A stretch of 32,120 nucleotides of DNA, taken from the NCBI GenBank assembly GCA_902500775.1, contig CABVRZ010000048.1:1-32120 (forward strand). Direction: 5' to 3'. The notes under the pieces are model-generated. The model made no database searches. It was not told the origin of the DNA and saw nothing but the letters and a program-made list of their open reading frames with translations. This document shows positions 25,739-32,120 of this stretch, in pieces. How positions within the stretch are numbered: position 1 is the first letter of the stretch; every line of letters starts with the position of its first letter. Source of the stretch: an uncultured Nitrospira sp. (lineage in GTDB: Bacteria; Nitrospirota; Nitrospiria; Nitrospirales; Nitrospiraceae). A program made the translations under genes and the position numbers.

Positions 25739-26254
25739 TTAGTCACTCAACTGTACCCATTCGAACTTCTCGCCAGTCCAGCCATAAGCTCTCGCCCAAG
25801 ATTCGTATCCAAAATAGATAATAACATCCCCGTTGCTTCGAAAAGTCCTCCCTTCATATGTATCTTCCATACCAGGTTCGTGCCACAAGCTGCCGGGATA
25901 ACCATCTTCCTCATCAAGTACCTCAACTTCCCAGTGGTGGGTTTCCTTTTTTGCCAGTAACAATTTTCCAACTTTCTGCCATCCAGAGCCACGGTCTGTA
26001 AGTATCACGTACACGGTCCGCCCGGCTCCATATACATCCACTTTGGCAATTCCTGGGCACCCGTGACTGGATTCCTTCTTTGTAAGTACATGGAAACCGG
26101 GATAGCGTTGTTGGATGATCTTCTGAACAGCGGTCGGAATGGTCTCCGAGCAATGACTGCGGCGGGTAGCGTCAGCACTAGCCTGGGTACTGAAAGAAAA
26201 TATCGAGTAGAGAAGGAATGTGAGCAAACAGCCTATGATCTGGCTGGCGTTCAA
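25739..26254 (-). CDS. Exported protein of unknown function
   Basis: The 171-residue product has a signal peptide (LLTFLLYSIFSFSTQASA) and a mature domain with two cysteines that could form a disulfide (SHCSET and HGCPGI). The motif QKIIQQRYPGFHVL near the start is of the kind seen in periplasmic proteins with a PepSY-like or beta-propeller fragment, but I cannot assign a family. The start is TTG 26254, overlapping the upstream gene's stop as TTGA, which suggests translational coupling to the TPR protein gene. Confidence 0.65.
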   Translation of the reverse strand: MNASQIIGCLLTFLLYSIFSFSTQASADATRRSHCSETIPTAVQKIIQQRYPGFHVLTKKESSHGCPGIAKVDVYGAGRTVYVILTDRGSGWQKVGKLLLAKKETHHWEVEVLDEEDGYPGSLWHEPGMEDTYEGRTFRSNGDVIIYFGYESWARAYGWTGEKFEWVQLSD

Positions 26255-26670
26255 CGCTTAGCCGCAAGCTTTTCGTTAATAGCTTTGAGAAAGGGCTCGG
26301 TATATTCCTCTCGCCAGGTAGGAGCCAAGTCATGGGCCCGTTGGATCGCGTCTAGGGCCTCTGAGAATTGGCCAAGCTGGTAGTAGGCCTTTCCTCGATA
26401 CCAATGAACGTGTAGGTCCTTGGGAAACATCTTTTCTCGCTCCTCCACAAGCTTGAGGACCTCCGTCTCTTTCCCTTCTTGCAATAAGGTCGAAGCGCGA
26501 TCAGAAAATGAGTCAGAATCATTCGACCGTTCGAACGATAACGACATTTCATATGAAAGCCAACCGAAGGTGCCTGCTATTACAGCAAATGATAGTGCGA
26601 GCACGACGGTGAACCATTTGATCCATCGCAATTGTCGAAGAATCTGCTCTGACATATCCGTTGTCATCAT
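26251..26670 (-). CDS. Membrane-anchored TPR protein
   Basis: The 139-residue product has one N-terminal membrane helix (about 18-40) and one to two TPR motifs: DSFSDRASTLLQEGKETEVLKLVEE and HWYRGKAYYQLGQFSEALDAIQRAHDLAPTW. It probably tethers a protein-interaction module on the outer side of the membrane. The Shine-Dalgarno site before ATG 26670 is not evident; an in-frame ATG is also at 26655. Its stop overlaps the start of the exported protein gene, so the pair is likely one operon and may work together. Confidence 0.7.
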   Translation of the reverse strand: MMTTDMSEQILRQLRWIKWFTVVLALSFAVIAGTFGWLSYEMSLSFERSNDSDSFSDRASTLLQEGKETEVLKLVEEREKMFPKDLHVHWYRGKAYYQLGQFSEALDAIQRAHDLAPTWREEYTEPFLKAINEKLAAKR

Positions 26671-26689
26671 CTACAGGGACTTATATTGA

Positions 26690-27537
26690 GGGACATTCGA
26701 CCATGAGCATCTTGTATTAGCAATGAAAAGCTCAAACTTGAAAAGTGCTCGGAAGGATATCGAAGAAGTGGAATAGGGTCCTAAATGATTTATTTTTTGA
26801 CCAGCATCAGCATAAGTCTAATTCCTTCAGAAATCGACCAACTTTGGGCGGTATTTCAGATGGGGATTTTGACAGGAGTGTCTTGGGGATTGTCGGGAAG
26901 TCTACACCCTGGATCTCGATGGTGCTGGCATTCAATTGGACTATCTGATAGCCATCGGTCGTATACATCGGCTAAGGGTCGGAGACCGATGGTCGAAGAA
27001 CGGCCAGAAGCGGAAGTTCGGCGCCGAGATCACCTCGCCATAAAGCGGTCCTCAGCCCTGTCGCATGAACGTTCGCCATAACTGGGCCAATAGAACGGAA
27101 GCTGTCATATCCCACCTCACGCCTCTCCTCCTATTGACCAGATCTGGAACCGTGCCTCTCAGATGTCAGCCTCAGCGCTGAATAGCATCGGCGTCGTGCC
27201 TGCCACATGAACCTGTTATCTTGTCGCGCTCATATTCACCTCAGGATACAGGAGTCCTTCCTACGAGGGGCAATGGAACGGACGGTGCGAGACACAGCCA
27301 TCTGTTCAGTGGTGATCAGGAACGAACGGCGCGGGACATGTTGAACCCACGCAACAGTCATGACGCATTCCAACGTGCCCACGGGCTCTCAGTCAGTCAC
27401 TGAGAAAGCTTCCGCTACGCAGCAGTATTTTTCAACTTGTAGAATCGCTGTGGCGCACTATCACAGCTTTCGTTCCATTGCTCCTGGGGCGACAGCTTGC
27501 CGATACTGTTGCAGAACAGCTATGCTGAAGCACTGGC
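26690..27537. other. Long stretch without a convincing gene
   Basis: Open frames here are short, overlapping on both strands and unrecognisable. The best candidate is a 53-codon ORF on the - strand (26807-26968) that begins MYTTDGYQIVQLNAS and has an open, stop-separated frame behind it, as in a decayed gene; it lacks a Shine-Dalgarno site. The region looks like gene debris. Confidence 0.45.
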
Positions 27538-28215
27538 ATGACACGATCCGGCGTCATATTTTATCCGTTCCATCTGTGCCACGAGCGCACCTTGCAGTGG
27601 CTGCTGGCGCGGTATCAGCAGGTGCATTTCCGGGACTATATGGCCATACAAGTCAGTCCTTTCTGCGGGACCACGGCCTTTCCCGAACGTATGGGCGATG
27701 CCTTCCCCGACCTCCTGGCAAGCAAGCGACTGGTGCAGGGATACAACGTCAGCGGACCGCTCACGCCGGACACCTGCATCGCCGTGGATCGTGATCTCAC
27801 AGATTCAACGTGGCGTGGGCTCTTTCATAGCGCGTTAGTGGAGAATCGCCGATTCCAACGCGGTCTGTTCGACGGCACAGACATCACTGGACGTCACACA
27901 GATGGCCATGCCGAGCAGCCCTTGATGGTTCGTCTGAAGGATATTTCGTTCGAGACGACTCCCTTTACGGTGGCCGGTATCCGTCAACTCAGCCGGCAAC
28001 GGCTTATCGGCAGAGAAGCGGATCTCTTCGACTATGGCCTGGCCCTACTGAAAACCTCCGCCTCACTGGTGTATACGATACAACTGGCGACGGCTGAACA
28101 GTTGGCCGTTGCAACTGACTCGCGCGCCCATTTCACATTACTCACTCGGCTGATAGAACGAATGGGCTTCACGATCGAGAATGGGTTGGTCGAACAAGGC
28201 ATGTCTTCACCATGA
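27538..28215 (+). CDS. Unknown cytosolic protein
   Basis: The 225-residue product has no signal peptide or membrane helix. It begins GVIFYPFHLCHERTLQWLLARY, a pattern loosely like proteins of DUF6236 type, but I would not assign it. Other visible features are QVSPFCGTT and a C-terminal helical half (LFDYGLALLKTSASLVYTIQLATAEQL). Shine-Dalgarno site before ATG 27538 is weak. A short ORF overlaps its stop as ATGA. It stands in a gene-poor region, and its codon use appears normal for the window, so it is probably a real gene. Confidence 0.6.
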   Translation: MTRSGVIFYPFHLCHERTLQWLLARYQQVHFRDYMAIQVSPFCGTTAFPERMGDAFPDLLASKRLVQGYNVSGPLTPDTCIAVDRDLTDSTWRGLFHSALVENRRFQRGLFDGTDITGRHTDGHAEQPLMVRLKDISFETTPFTVAGIRQLSRQRLIGREADLFDYGLALLKTSASLVYTIQLATAEQLAVATDSRAHFTLLTRLIERMGFTIENGLVEQGMSSP

Positions 28216-28325
28216 CACTCAGGCTCGAACCTCCGCCCATGCCTGCCCCATCAACGCCCCAAACAATTCCGGATGTCACTGAAGACATTGAGACCGGCAA
28301 GCGGATTGGGGAGAAGCCGGGATAA
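28212..28325 (+). CDS. Possible 37-codon ORF coupled to the upstream gene
   Basis: ATG 28212 overlaps the stop of the preceding gene as ATGA. The peptide is proline-rich at its start (RLEPPPMPAPSTPQTIP) and acidic, then basic, at its end (DVTEDIETGKRIGEKPG). There is no own Shine-Dalgarno site. The overlap suggests translational coupling. It could equally be a chance frame. Confidence 0.3.
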   Translation: MTLRLEPPPMPAPSTPQTIPDVTEDIETGKRIGEKPG

Positions 28326-28329
28326 CGGA

Positions 28330-29377
28330 ATATTCGATCAGATCAGGGTAAATGACGCCGTGTACGTCTGCTTTGAGTCGATGGCTGCCGGTTGCCTCTG
28401 TCAGCATCTGCCTGAACAAGGCTAGGCTTCTCAATAACTTTACATCGATTCACTCCTGCGCTCATTGCGCCCAAGATGAAGGTGTCAGGTGTGAAGCCCT
28501 GCTGGCTGTCCTATTCCTCGCGCGTCCTGATCTTTCCCCGCGTGACCGATTTCTCAGGCTTCATCGCATTCGTGCAAACATCTTTGTGGCTCACTGATTT
28601 GGACCAGTCTTTCCCAGGACTGCGGGCGCTGCGCCCGAAGCCTATGACTGGTAGGCTGTGCTCCCGCTTCATGCTCGGCTTCCCGCTTGGCTCTGTTCCA
28701 TGCAGTCCGGAGATAGTGATCTGATAGACCATCTGGCCTGCTTCCGAAACATGGCCAGGGTAGGTGTGGTGTGCCATGTGGACCTGGCTTGAGGAGTTTC
28801 GTCTCTAGGTCCTCTTTAGCGTATTTTGAAGCCCTCTTTCTTGCTCACCCCCCTTGACAGATTTGAAACCTCGCTCCTGTTGCTCAGAGTCGTCATCCCC
28901 AGAAATGTGTTGAACCTGTGGATAACCGTAGGATAGATGACACGAGCGCCAGGAATAAGTTGATTTGCTTGAATTGTGTCAAGTTCTATTTCTAGGAATA
29001 TGCAAGAACGCAATGAACTTAAGCTGTTACCACTATTACTTGTGGTGCTGTCTAGGTAAAGCGGATGCCTAAAAAGTAGGCACTTTGATAAATAGATACG
29101 CCATTTGCACCGTCTTTTATTGAATTCTGCACTTTGTGCACAGGGCTATCCACAGAAGATGTGGAATGTGAATTCTCGTGCCATTCCCAATCTAGACGGC
29201 GGGATTTTGAGCAACTGTCTAGAATTCTTAGGTTCCTTAGAGGTTCAAGTGCGGGTTGTATTAGCGTGACTGTATCGATACCAGCTGGATAGACGTTTCC
29301 TGACAAGGTTTGGGTCGAGAGTTGAATAGATTTTCAGGAGTTGAGTGCGACTGGGAGGGGTTTTCTTCAATAGCTTC
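28330..29377. other. Long stretch without a convincing gene
   Basis: Open frames are short on both strands and none is recognisable. The 28900-29180 part is AT-rich and contains TGTGGATAA (28917-28925), the complement of a consensus DnaA box, and CTATCCACA (29146-29154), one base from the consensus. The region may hold gene remnants. Confidence 0.45.
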
Positions 29378-29953
29378 TCAGGTATAAGGCGGAGCATGCC
29401 CCGGTTTCCACTTGATGCTGCAGCCGATGCTGGGTTTCTGATTGCCATCGACAGGTTTACCGTCGAGTACAGCTTGGATGGCAGCGCGGAGATCATGGCC
29501 GGTCACCGGCTTGTTGTTACCGGGGCGGCTGTCATCGAGTTGTCCATGGTAAGCCAGACGATGATCTCGATCAAAAAGATAGAATTCTGGAGTACAGGCC
29601 GCACGATAGGCCTTCGCGACCTCCTGCGTCTCGTCGTGACAGAACGGGAACATGAAACCTAGACGTATGGCCATTTCTTTCAATTTCGGCGGGGCATCAT
29701 CGGGATAGTTCTTGGAATCATTACTGCTGACCGCGATGATCCCCAAATTTGTCTCCCGATAATCATGTCCGAGTCGGGCAAGTTCCTGCTCCACGTGTAC
29801 GACATAGGGACAGTGCCGGCAGATAAACATGACGAGTAGCCCTGTCCTTGTCGCAAACGAGTCAAGCGAGTAGCGTTGCCCAGTTACGACGTCCAGTAAA
29901 TCGAACGGCGGTGCTGTGGTTCCAATCGGGAGCATGGTTGAAGTCATGGCCAT
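29378..29953 (-). CDS. Thioredoxin-family (AhpC/TSA-like) protein
   Basis: The 191-residue product has a peroxiredoxin/thioredoxin-like fold: LPIGTTAPPFDLLDVVTGQ at the N-terminus, the redox motif FICRHCPYV (C45, C48), VSSNDSKNYPDDAP, and the cis-proline region CTPEFYLFD. A C-terminal extension has GCSIKWKPG. This is the well-known subgroup of redoxin-domain proteins with CxxC in place of the single peroxidatic cysteine, so it probably acts as a thiol-disulfide oxidoreductase in the cytosol. ATG 29953 and ATG 29947 are both possible. It is divergent from the SIMPL gene with 174 bp between. Confidence 0.88.
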   Translation of the reverse strand: MAMTSTMLPIGTTAPPFDLLDVVTGQRYSLDSFATRTGLLVMFICRHCPYVVHVEQELARLGHDYRETNLGIIAVSSNDSKNYPDDAPPKLKEMAIRLGFMFPFCHDETQEVAKAYRAACTPEFYLFDRDHRLAYHGQLDDSRPGNNKPVTGHDLRAAIQAVLDGKPVDGNQKPSIGCSIKWKPGHAPPYT

Positions 29954-30127
29954 GAGAGAGCTTGTTGCTGCGTGATGGAGTGAGAGAATGCCGGATGTCT
30001 TCAGCCTGGGTCAAGTGGCGAGGGGAGGGCATTTCTTGCGTCAGTGTGGCAACGGGACTATGCTGAGTTTTCTGGTGTAGAGCTGTGGGAAGGGCTAGGT
30101 GATCATTGATGATTAAGGAGGCGGGCC

Positions 30128-30850
30128 ATGCGGAGTCTTTGGTTGTTGATTCTGTTGGCGGTTCCGGTCGTGACGTTGGCTCATGATGTAACCACGTCCG
30201 CGACATCAACTCTCACCGTCAGCGAAACTGGGATTGTGGCGCATGCGCCGGATACAGCGTTCGTGACGTTCGGCTTGGAAACCGCTGGTAAATCACTCGC
30301 CGAAGCGCAAAAGCGGAACAGTGCGACCATGAGCAAAATCATGGAGCGCTTGCGGGAGTTACAGGTCGACAAGGAGCGAATCCAAACTTCCTCATTCACA
30401 GTCTCTCCTCAATATCGACCGCTGCCGAACCGTCCGACTGAGGCATCGCCTGCTACTCCCGAAATTATCGGCTACGTCGTGAGCAACATGGTGACTGTGG
30501 AAATCCGTGCTCTCGACAAAGTTGGTATCGTCATCGAAGAAGTCTTGAAGGCCGGTGCGAATAACTTTCAGGGATTGCACTGGGGGTTGCGTGATGAGCA
30601 GGTGGTCCGTCTGAAGGCGTTGAAGCAGGCTGCCGCAAAGGCACGTGAGAAAGCCTCGGTGCTGAGCGACACGTTGCAGGTGAAACTCACGCGGACTCTC
30701 TCGGTGACTGAAGGAGGCCAGGCGATTCGACCTCCTATGCCTATGGCACGCATGGCTATGGAAGCCAGTGCCGGCGATGTGCCGATTTCATCGGGGGAAT
30801 TGAAGATCGAAGCCACGGTGACGCTGGTCTACGAAATCGCGCCGAGGTGA
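30128..30850 (+). CDS. Exported SIMPL-domain (DUF541) protein
   Basis: The 240-residue product has a signal peptide (MRSLWLLILLAVPVVTLA) and a SIMPL domain with the features LTVSETGIVAHAPDTAFVTFGLET, SKIMERL, IQTSSFTVSPQY and IIGYVVSNMVTVEIR, ending in KIEATVTLVYEI. Family members are periplasmic or outer-membrane associated, and some affect oxidative stress resistance or signalling; the biochemical role is unknown. Start supported by AAGGAGG at 30115-30121, 6 nt upstream. Confidence 0.9.
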   Translation: MRSLWLLILLAVPVVTLAHDVTTSATSTLTVSETGIVAHAPDTAFVTFGLETAGKSLAEAQKRNSATMSKIMERLRELQVDKERIQTSSFTVSPQYRPLPNRPTEASPATPEIIGYVVSNMVTVEIRALDKVGIVIEEVLKAGANNFQGLHWGLRDEQVVRLKALKQAAAKAREKASVLSDTLQVKLTRTLSVTEGGQAIRPPMPMARMAMEASAGDVPISSGELKIEATVTLVYEIAPR

Positions 30851-30874
30851 ACACAGGCAGGTTGACTGATAACT

Positions 30875-30892
30875 TGAGTCACACGTGACTCA
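30875..30892. promoter_or_regulatory. 18-bp dyad TGAGTCAC-AC-GTGACTCA
   Basis: Perfect 8-bp inverted arms with a 2-nt centre, 24 bp after the SIMPL gene and upstream of the restriction-gene stump. The centre is too short for a hairpin loop without opening the inner pairs, so it fits a protein-binding dyad better than a terminator; no T-run follows. Confidence 0.4.
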
Positions 30893-31062
30893 TTTACCAT
30901 CGCTCCATCTCACACAACAAGTTCCTCATAGCTCCTCGCACGCCATCATTTTGCCTTAAGAAATTTGAGGCTCGGTTGCGCAAATCAATGATTTGTTTGT
31001 GGAAGTTTTCGAATGATGTTCTTCTGCCCACTGGAGTTTTTCAACCAGATATCTCGGTCTCT

Positions 31063-31216
31063 ATGGGGCAAGCACCTACTGTTGTTTCCAACCTCGTCGA
31101 ACGGTTCGATCGCAACCGCGAAGCCTACAAGAATCACAGTTATAACGAAACACAGGTTCGCCGAGAGTTCCTTGATCCATTCTTAGAAGCACTCGGTTGG
31201 GATGTGGCCAATAAGG
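31063..31216 (+). pseudogene. N-terminal stump of a type IIG restriction-modification protein
   Basis: From ATG 31063 the frame reads MGQAPTVVSNLVERFDRN-EAY and then YNETQVRREFLDPFLEALGWDVANK, the well-known N-terminal block of Eco57I-like fused restriction-methyltransferases. The family block normally continues with G-AEAYKDV; here the similarity stops after NK at about 31215 and the frame runs into IS sequence up to a stop at 31332. The rest of the gene, including the methylase domain, is absent from this window and may lie beyond the IS. The frame is open upstream to 30976, but the family start matches 31063. Confidence 0.75.
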
Positions 31217-32120
31217 GGACTGTTGAAGAAAGCGGTGTGTGGCTCAGGGAAGACGCCGATGGCCCAAACGATCACGCCAATGGTCTGCGAGGAACGTCTA
31301 CGCGTTCGGCACTCCCCGTAGGGTGGTCCTGAGTCGATATCGGCGAGGAGGGGGGGCTCTTTTGAGCAAGGTCCGTGGACCCTGTCCTGCGCCTAGGCCG
31401 CCACGAGGTTTGCGTCGAGGACGACCAACCGTTTGAGGTGAACCACCATCGCCTGCAAGCAGGCCGCGAATTGATTCTTCGCCACGCCGCGGTACCGCAC
31501 CCGCTTCGGGCGGTGGGCAAAGACCCGTTCATAGGGCGCTCGCAGATGCGTATACCACCGATCGCGATCCCGATTCTTGGATCGCATATTATTCCGTTGA
31601 ATGGCCGCGAGATGACAGTTCCGCTGGGCGGCAGCCTGCCGAGCGGGGGCCGTACAATAGCCTTTATCCCCATAGATCGCCCCTTGGGTGGGGCAGACAT
31701 GCCGGAGGCCTTGGGCATCGGGCAAATTGGCTGGAGTGGTCGCCACCTTGTTGATCAGCCCGGATTGCATGTCCACGCTGACATGCTCTTTATAGCCGTA
31801 CCAATATTTCTTCTTCCCTTTACAGCCAATCCGGGCTTGTGTATCCACCGCCACTTTCGGCAGCACCTCATTGTTCAGCTTCTCGATGTGCTGTTGGCGC
31901 GCTTTATCGCGCTCTTCCCACAGCGTGGCTTTGGCAATCAGATGCGTGGCATCCACAAAGGTGAAGACTTCACTCATCAGCCCGGCTGCTTTGAGCTGTT
32001 CGCGCATCCTGGCAAAGAGTGGGGAGAGGCGAGTCGGCCCGATGCGGGTACGAACACGACTGAAGAGGCTGTAGTCGGGCGTGGGTTCCGACAACGTGAA
32101 CCCGCACAACCATTTGGCGG
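31216..32120 (-). mobile_element. IS5-family insertion sequence, one end outside window
   Basis: The element contains a DDE transposase read leftward. Its left edge is placed near 31216, where the restriction-gene similarity ends and the sequence GGGACTGTTGAAGAA begins, which looks like the terminal inverted repeat of many IS5-group elements. The other end and the target duplication are outside the window, so the boundary is an inference. Confidence 0.7.
31393..32120 (-). CDS. IS5-family transposase, 5' end outside window
   Basis: This is a DDE transposase of the IS4/IS5 superfamily. Visible are LSEPTPDYSLFSRVRTRIG, the first aspartate in FTFVDATHLIAKATLW, KKKYWYGYKEHVSVD, the second aspartate in AIYGDKGYC, and the glutamate region APYERVFAHRPKRVRYRGVAKN near the C-terminus. 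The frame stays open to the window edge (codons for AKWL precede the TTG at 32109), so the N-terminal part is cut off. No internal stop is seen, so the copy may be active. Confidence 0.88.
   Translation of the reverse strand, partial: AKWLCGFTLSEPTPDYSLFSRVRTRIGPTRLSPLFARMREQLKAAGLMSEVFTFVDATHLIAKATLWEERDKARQQHIEKLNNEVLPKVAVDTQARIGCKGKKKYWYGYKEHVSVDMQSGLINKVATTPANLPDAQGLRHVCPTQGAIYGDKGYCTAPARQAAAQRNCHLAAIQRNNMRSKNRDRDRWYTHLRAPYERVFAHRPKRVRYRGVAKNQFAACLQAMVVHLKRLVVLDANLVAA

Noticed and set aside
28511-28777. 88-codon leftward frame
   Set aside because: Low-complexity content without family signature or Shine-Dalgarno site; competing frame on the other strand is equally open.
29052-29306. 84-codon leftward frame starting MSGNVYPAGID
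   Set aside because: TTG start without a Shine-Dalgarno site, and no recognisable domain; its neighbours are also fragmentary frames.
1-32120. CRISPR arrays, tRNA and rRNA genes
   Set aside because: No regularly spaced repeats beyond the 23-bp tandem set, and no tRNA or rRNA signature was seen.

Overview
The window looks like a chromosomal segment of a Nitrospira-type bacterium (phylum Nitrospirota). The main clue is the left end, where a cytochrome bd-like oxidase subunit is followed by three membrane-anchored c-type cytochrome proteins, an arrangement known from nitrite-oxidising Nitrospira. Supporting signs are moderate GC, several TTG and GTG starts with good Shine-Dalgarno (SD) sites, and a PAS-rich kinase with a sigma-54 regulator. 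The genus is inferred from gene content, not from a marker gene.

Region 1 (1-6190) is a four-gene respiratory operon on the + strand. It holds a CydA-like quinol-oxidase-type subunit whose 5' end lies outside the window, a 4-TM diheme cytochrome c, a 5-TM monoheme cytochrome c, and a diheme c protein fused to an ethylbenzene-dehydrogenase gamma-like haem-b domain with a C-terminal anchor. The operon ends at a strong intrinsic terminator. Region 2 (6211-13880) is housekeeping on the + strand: mobA, a family 9 glycosyltransferase, argS, tgt, yajC, secD and secF. Region 3 (14028-18649) is a two-component pair in which the kinase and NtrC-type regulator overlap by ATGA.

Region 4 (18650-23000) is accessory. 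It has an RTX calcium-binding repeat protein on the - strand, a noncoding stretch with three 23-bp tandem repeats, a decayed second copy of the regulator's DNA-binding tail, and a 3-TM SGNH-fold protein. Region 5 (23091-24525) has a small exported protein and an aldo/keto reductase. Region 6 (24571-29370) is gene-poor. It has four small - strand genes (unknown helical protein, zinc-ribbon membrane protein, exported protein, TPR protein), an unknown + strand gene with a possible coupled 37-codon ORF, and two long stretches with no convincing gene. Region 7 (29378-32120) has a divergent thioredoxin-like/SIMPL pair, then the N-terminal stump of a type IIG restriction-modification gene cut off by an IS5-type insertion sequence that runs off the window.

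Functionally, the left half is core respiration, cofactor synthesis, translation and export. The right half is an accessory zone with signs of duplication, decay and transposition. The points most worth a second look are the duplicated regulator tail around the RTX locus, the palindromic tandem repeats, the cysteine cluster in the regulator linker, and the modular c/b-type cytochrome in the oxidase operon. I did not find a clear-cut, fully new multi-gene system.
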